Positions 23,004 to 25,683 of a stretch of 25,683 nucleotides of DNA are shown here, piece by piece. The notes beneath the pieces are model-generated. The model ran no database searches and was not told where the DNA came from. It saw only the letters and a list, made by a program, of their open reading frames with translations. Within the stretch, counting starts at the first letter, position 1. Every line of letters begins with the position of its first letter. The DNA comes from DASZHC01 sp035938215 (GTDB lineage: Bacteria; Verrucomicrobiota; Verrucomicrobiia; Chthoniobacterales; JAFAMB01): assembly GCA_035938215.1 (NCBI GenBank), contig DASZHC010000211.1:1-25683 (forward strand), read 5' to 3'. The position numbers and the translations under genes are program-made.

Positions 23004-23174
23004 ATGCCTAAAAAGGGCAATCGGGACGCTGAACTTTCTGAGGTGCCCAAGACGATCTATTTGTTGCGTGACGTTGTCCGACGGCTGGAGAAAGCCGCCG
23101 AAACCGAAGGCATGAGCAATAGTGTTTATATTGAGCAAACTTTGAGAGCGCGTTTGAAAAAGGATGGCATCTGA
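23004..23174 (+). CDS. Small ribbon-helix-helix-like protein (56 aa)
   Basis: 56 codons from ATG 23004 to TGA 23172-23174. A basic N-terminus (MPKKGNRD), then VPKTIYLLRDVVRRLEKAAE with TEGMSNSVYIEQTLRARLKK. This is strand (KTIYLL), helix (RDVVRRLEKAAETEG), turn and helix (SNSVYIEQTLRARLKK), the layout of CopG/MetJ-type ribbon-helix-helix DNA-binding proteins, which are often antitoxins. No clear ribosome site is visible. A Uma2-type nuclease-like gene starts 115 bp downstream on the same strand, so a regulatory or antitoxin link is possible but only inferred. Confidence 0.6.
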   Translation: MPKKGNRDAELSEVPKTIYLLRDVVRRLEKAAETEGMSNSVYIEQTLRARLKKDGI

Positions 23175-23289
23175 TAAGAAACCGTAAGACCCGGCGCCCA
23201 AGCCAGATTTTCGCAAGCGATTCGCTCAGCTTCCCAGCGTTCCGTGTCAGAGGCGGTCTGGTCAAACTCGTCCTTGAGGAGCGTGAGTC

Positions 23290-23826
23290 ATGAGTGTCCT
23301 CCGACATTCCAACCACCATCGGTTCAGCGTCGAGCAATATTACGAGCTCGGTGAGCTCGGGCTCCTGGATCAACGGACCGAACTACTCGAGGGCATCATT
23401 ACCGACATGGAACCTATCGGCCCCTGGCACGCCAATATTGGCGACATCCTTTCCCGCCTTTTCAACGAACAAGCTCAAGGCCGGTTCAGAGTCCGTGTCC
23501 AGTATCCTATCGACCTAGGTCAGATGAGCCAGCCGCAGCCTGATCTGGTTCTTTATCGGCCAGGAATCTGGCGGGGCAGGCATCCTAATGCAGCAGATAT
23601 CTCCCTTGTGATTGAGATCAGTGAGTCCAGTCTCGCATTTGATCTAGGCGAAAAGCTTGCTCTTTATAAGCAGGCCGGGATCCAGGAGTACTGGGTGATC
23701 GACCTGAACGCCAGGCAGGTGCACTGCTTTGGGGCGTCGGACTATAGGCACAGAAGGTTGAGTGACAGCATTAGCCCGGTTGCCTGGCCAGATATCAGGA
23801 TCGATTTGGCCGAGTTATTGGCGTGA
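23290..23826 (+). CDS. Uma2-family endonuclease-like protein (DUF820)
   Basis: 178 residues. The Uma2 plan is complete: HHRFSVEQYYELGELGLL, then RTELLEGIITDMEPIGPWHA, a middle VQYPIDL-QPQPDLVLYRPG, and the PD-(D/E)xK-type part LVIEISESSLAFDLGEKLAL with YKQAGIQEYWVIDLNARQ. The Asp in PDLVL, Glu in VIEISE and Lys in GEKLALY fit the predicted nuclease site. GAGGAG lies eight bases before ATG 23290. Such proteins occur in many copies in cyanobacteria and soil bacteria; most have no shown substrate. Its 3' end overlaps, convergently, the frameshifted tail of the DUF5615 gene. Confidence 0.9.
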   Translation: MSVLRHSNHHRFSVEQYYELGELGLLDQRTELLEGIITDMEPIGPWHANIGDILSRLFNEQAQGRFRVRVQYPIDLGQMSQPQPDLVLYRPGIWRGRHPNAADISLVIEISESSLAFDLGEKLALYKQAGIQEYWVIDLNARQVHCFGASDYRHRRLSDSISPVAWPDIRIDLAELLA

Positions 23827-24188
23827 TAGAGATTCGTTCCATCGCCGATTTCTGCCGTTCGAGCACCAGGAGGCTCTCAGTCTTGCTCTCAATAAACTGC
23901 CGAATAACACGATAACGCGATCTCAGAAGATTCGTGATTACGCTAGTCGGGACAATTCCCAACGCGCAGCCATATAAGCTTTGGCGGGTGACCAAACACA
24001 ATAGCCCTCTGATGAAAGTCGATGTCCTTCGATGCGATCGTAAACCCATTGTGCTTCGCCCACTCCCAGACGCCGTCGTCGTCTGCCTCCTTCAGACCGA
24101 CCGCCTTGATGTGCGTCGAGCCGGGAAATAAATCGGCGATCCGAGAAATGATCTTGTCCCAAAGATTCTCATCCAATAGCAGCTTCAC
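23795..24188 (-). pseudogene. DUF5615 PIN-like toxin, single-base frameshift
   Basis: GTG 24188 starts MKLLLDENLWDKII, then IADLFPGSTHIKAVGLKEAD, DDGVWEWAKHNGFTIASKD, then IDFHQRAIVFGHPPKLIWLR and VGNC, a DUF5615 PIN-like nuclease with acidic residues Asp6, Asp-Asp near 36-37 and Asp55/57. The frame ends at PD-stop. One base lost from the GGG at 23949-23951 would restore PTSVITNLLRSRYRVIRQFI followed by ESKTESLLVLER, the expected C-terminal helix of the family. So this is a one-base frameshift at a 3-base homopolymer. The 4-bp GTGA overlap with the DUF433 gene is the usual toxin-antitoxin arrangement. Confidence 0.75.
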
Positions 24189-24409
24189 GTGGGTGCCACA
24201 AATAGCTTCCGTTCACGATCCGCTGCGAAGGCGAAGCAAGCATAGATATCCTCGCGGGTAAGCTCAGGGAAATCCTCCAAAATCTCATCCTCCGTCATAC
24301 CTCCGGCCAAGTACTCAAACACGTCTTGCACAGTAATCCGCATGCCGCGGATGCAGGGTTTGCCGCTGCGCTTCCCCGGTTAAATAGTGATGATCTTTGA
24401 GTAATCCAC
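24185..24409 (-). pseudogene. DUF433 antitoxin with an early nonsense codon
   Basis: From GTG 24409: VDYSKIITI, then TAA (24380-24382), then in the same frame PGKRSGKPCIRGMRITVQDV, FEYLAGGMTEDEILEDFPEL, TREDIYACFAFAADRERKLF and VAPT, the complete HTH-containing DUF433 domain. In family members the residue at the stop is normally part of an ITIEPGKR-like stretch, so the TAA fits a GAA-to-TAA change. Without read-through, translation could restart at ATG 24343 and give 52 residues (MRITVQDVFEYLAGG...), which still contains most of the HTH. DUF433 proteins are thought to neutralise or regulate the DUF5615 nuclease. The 203 bp further upstream (24410-24612) hold no gene I recognise. Confidence 0.7.
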
Positions 24410-24612
24410 GTCAGCACAATAATTCAGTGTCTGGCCGGTGGTCAACGCTTCGGCGTAGATGAAAGGGACGCGACGATCTTTCGGCGGAAATAGGGTCGAT
24501 GGTCGGAGCCGTCCTTCGCGGCCTTCGATGTATATAAGAATCTCAACACCAGTAGTCCGTTGGTCCGTTGTATGGAACAGACGGGAAAGGCAATCCAATT
24601 GCTTCAGCCGAT

Positions 24613-24792
24613 ATGCCTGACGAATTGGAAAGGTTGAAGGAAGGCTTCGCGCTTACTCTCGAAGTCCTCAGATCCGTCTGAAGAAAATGCCAAGGAATCC
24701 AAACAACCGGGGAAGAGCTGAAGCGAGCGAATCAAATCCTGAGTGCATTGCTGAAAGAGTACGGATACCGCCGATCCCCCCGGTGGCGTTAA
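24613..24792 (+). pseudogene. Small helical protein gene with in-frame TGA
   Basis: ATG 24613 gives MPDELERLKEGFALTLEVLR then SV and TGA at 24679-24681. The same frame continues without break as RKCQGIQTTGEELKRANQIL, then SALLKEYGYRRSPRWR to TAA 24790-24792. The two halves together make one amphipathic helical protein of about 59 residues, and both share the same heptad character, so a CGA-to-TGA change is plausible. Family not recognised. It may alternatively be two unrelated fragments. Confidence 0.4.
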
Positions 24793-24898
24793 ACTTCCCG
24801 GTCGTTAAAGCAGCGGACCTTATAGCCCGCCCAAAATAGCATCCGGTGGACAGACCGGCGTGGGCCGGGCAATACTATATTGGGCATTGCGTCTGTAC

Positions 24899-25433
24899 TT
24901 AGCAGGTCTGTTGTCGGGATTTGGTCAAGATTGCATTGACTGTGCCCAACGGATATCCGGTACTCTTCGCGATTTTTGCGCTCCGATTCCGGCATGCGTG
25001 TTTATCAAAAGCACTTTCTGGACGGTCTCTTCAGGAAGCGGCGGTCTGCCGAGTACTCTGCCTTTGGCTCGCGCTACCTTAAGCCCGGCAATGGTTCGTT
25101 CAGATATTCTCGCCCGTTCTTGCTTCGCTAACGTCGCAAACATCGCAACCATCACGTCCTTGAACGGTCCAGTTGAGTCCAGCCATTGCTCTTGGTAGGA
25201 AACGTAACCAACCCCTTTCGACTCAAGGCGCTGGAGGTAGTTAAGCGTCGCTCTTGTACCCTCCCTGGTCAGCCGGTCCAAAGCCCAGAAGACTAAAATG
25301 TCGAACTTCCTTTATGAGCTGCCTTAAGCATCGCTGCAAAGCCAGGACGATCTTTCTCACCCTTTTGTCCGCTCATCACGTCCTCAAAGGTGTGGACCGG
25401 CACGATAACTATCCCGTCGATGATCGGGAGAAA
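24899..25433 (-). pseudogene. Serine recombinase (resolvase family), truncated and frameshifted
   Basis: Readable serine-recombinase core: FEDVMSGQKGEKDRPGFAAM and LKAAHKG, then a frame change, then ILVFWALDRLTREGTRATLN, SYQEQWLDSTGPFKDVMVAM, FATLAKQERARISERTIAGL and GRVLGRPPLPEE. A second frame change follows, then IAKSTGYPLGTVNAILTKSR, the C-terminal helix-turn-helix, ending at TAA 24899-24901. The first shift fits one missing base at 25308-25311, the second a five-T instead of six-T run at 24973-24977. In the uncorrected frame the protein stops at 24925. The N-terminal 40-45 residues, including the YxRVS catalytic serine, are absent: the frame is closed by the upstream stop at 25434. So even with both shifts corrected it lacks the nucleophile. 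Confidence 0.8.
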
Positions 25434-25682
25434 TTAGATTTCGTATGTCTTGTTCGTTCCGCCCCCACGTCGGACGCGGTGTATCGTGATTGCCCGTCGG
25501 GATTGAAATGTAACCGCGGTTTTCGTTATGTTGTAGTGCCTGAGGTAATCGTCAATGAAAGCCCTGATGTCACCGCCGCCTGCTCGCTCGAAGAAGGCGT
25601 GAGGTTCGCGGGCGTTGCCGTCCAGGCGCGATTCCGGACCGAGGAGTATTCGATAGGGTTCACGGAACTGGAGAAGGGAATC
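25434..25682 (-). CDS. C-terminal part of an unidentified protein (runs off the right edge)
   Basis: 82 residues with a stop at 25434-25436, open to the window end. It contains LLQFREPYRILLGPESRLDG, PHAFFERAGGGDIRAFIDDY and LRHYNITKTAVTFQSRRAIT, then IHRVRRGGGTNKTYEI. It is alpha/beta with a basic C-terminus and looks like genuine coding sequence because it stays open while the other two minus frames contain stops. No family is recognised. It is followed on the same strand, and in the same frame, by the truncated recombinase, whose missing N-terminus may have been lost at this junction. Confidence 0.55.
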   Translation of the reverse strand, partial: DSLLQFREPYRILLGPESRLDGNAREPHAFFERAGGGDIRAFIDDYLRHYNITKTAVTFQSRRAITIHRVRRGGGTNKTYEI

Positions 25683-25683
25683 A

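Noticed and set aside
24679..24681. TGA recoding (Trp or Sec) in the window
   Set aside because: TGA terminates intact genes here (for example the ATPase, HAD and FBPase genes), and no SECIS-like structure or selenoprotein family is evident.
24785..24899. Integron attC-like site (GTTAAAC core near 24788)
   Set aside because: Only one core-like heptamer is visible; the complementary RYYYAAC partner and paired inner boxes are missing, and the recombinase nearby is of the serine type.
24789..24995. 68-codon minus-strand ORF ending FNDREV
   Set aside because: It overlaps the recombinase tail in another frame and lacks a ribosome site; treated as a shadow.
1..25683. CRISPR arrays, tRNA or rRNA genes
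   Set aside because: No regularly spaced identical repeats with unique spacers and no cloverleaf or rRNA-like stretch was seen; the repeats present are dispersed.

Overview
The window reads as a piece of a soil or sediment bacterial chromosome, probably a metagenome-derived contig. The affiliation is an inference: the mix of a class III fructose-1,6-bisphosphatase, FkbM methyltransferase, DUF433/DUF5615 pair and Uma2 protein, together with many short GC-rich intergenic repeats, recalls Verrucomicrobiota (Chthoniobacterales-like soil lineages). No rRNA, tRNA or ribosomal protein gene is present to fix it.

Left part (1-3.7 kb): a decayed sugar-uptake/sugar-oxidation locus. A single 400-residue ORF is an in-frame chimera of a MalF-type permease front and a MalG-type permease back. 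It is followed by two Gfo/Idh/MocA oxidoreductase genes that keep their ends but have lost internal blocks. A small secreted LTXXQ-like protein lies between them. Middle-left (3.8-9.4 kb): an intact HAD phosphatase gene divergent from a tightly overlapping ABC importer operon (ATPase, 544-residue binding protein, double-domain permease; ATGA overlaps), of the iron/thiamine/phosphonate-type importer class. The divergent region is packed with two small inverted-repeat elements.

Middle (9.4-14.5 kb): repeat-rich spacers around a small CHEC-motif protein, a VOC protein, a UPF0149/YecA-like protein, a cardiolipin synthase and an FkbM methyltransferase. Next (14.7-19 kb): a large AcoR-GAF sensor histidine kinase with no response regulator beside it, an AaeA-like efflux adaptor plus DUF1656 protein whose pump-like upstream gene is broken, and a 37-codon stump of a pyruvate-oxidase-like gene. 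Then (19-21.9 kb) a YceH (DUF480) protein and class III FBPase.

Right part (22-25.7 kb): small accessory genes: HTH protein, hypothetical, ribbon-helix-helix-like 56-mer, Uma2 nuclease-like protein, a damaged DUF433-DUF5615 antitoxin-toxin pair, a small ORF with an in-frame stop, an N-terminally truncated, frameshifted serine recombinase and an unknown partial gene.

The unifying theme is decay. Genes with central deletions that preserve both ends, single-base frameshifts at homopolymers, nonsense codons, and at least five families of short dispersed repeats occur between healthy genes. I see no clear new multi-gene defence or biosynthetic system. The most unusual objects are the fused MalF'-'MalG permease and the families of small inverted-repeat elements.
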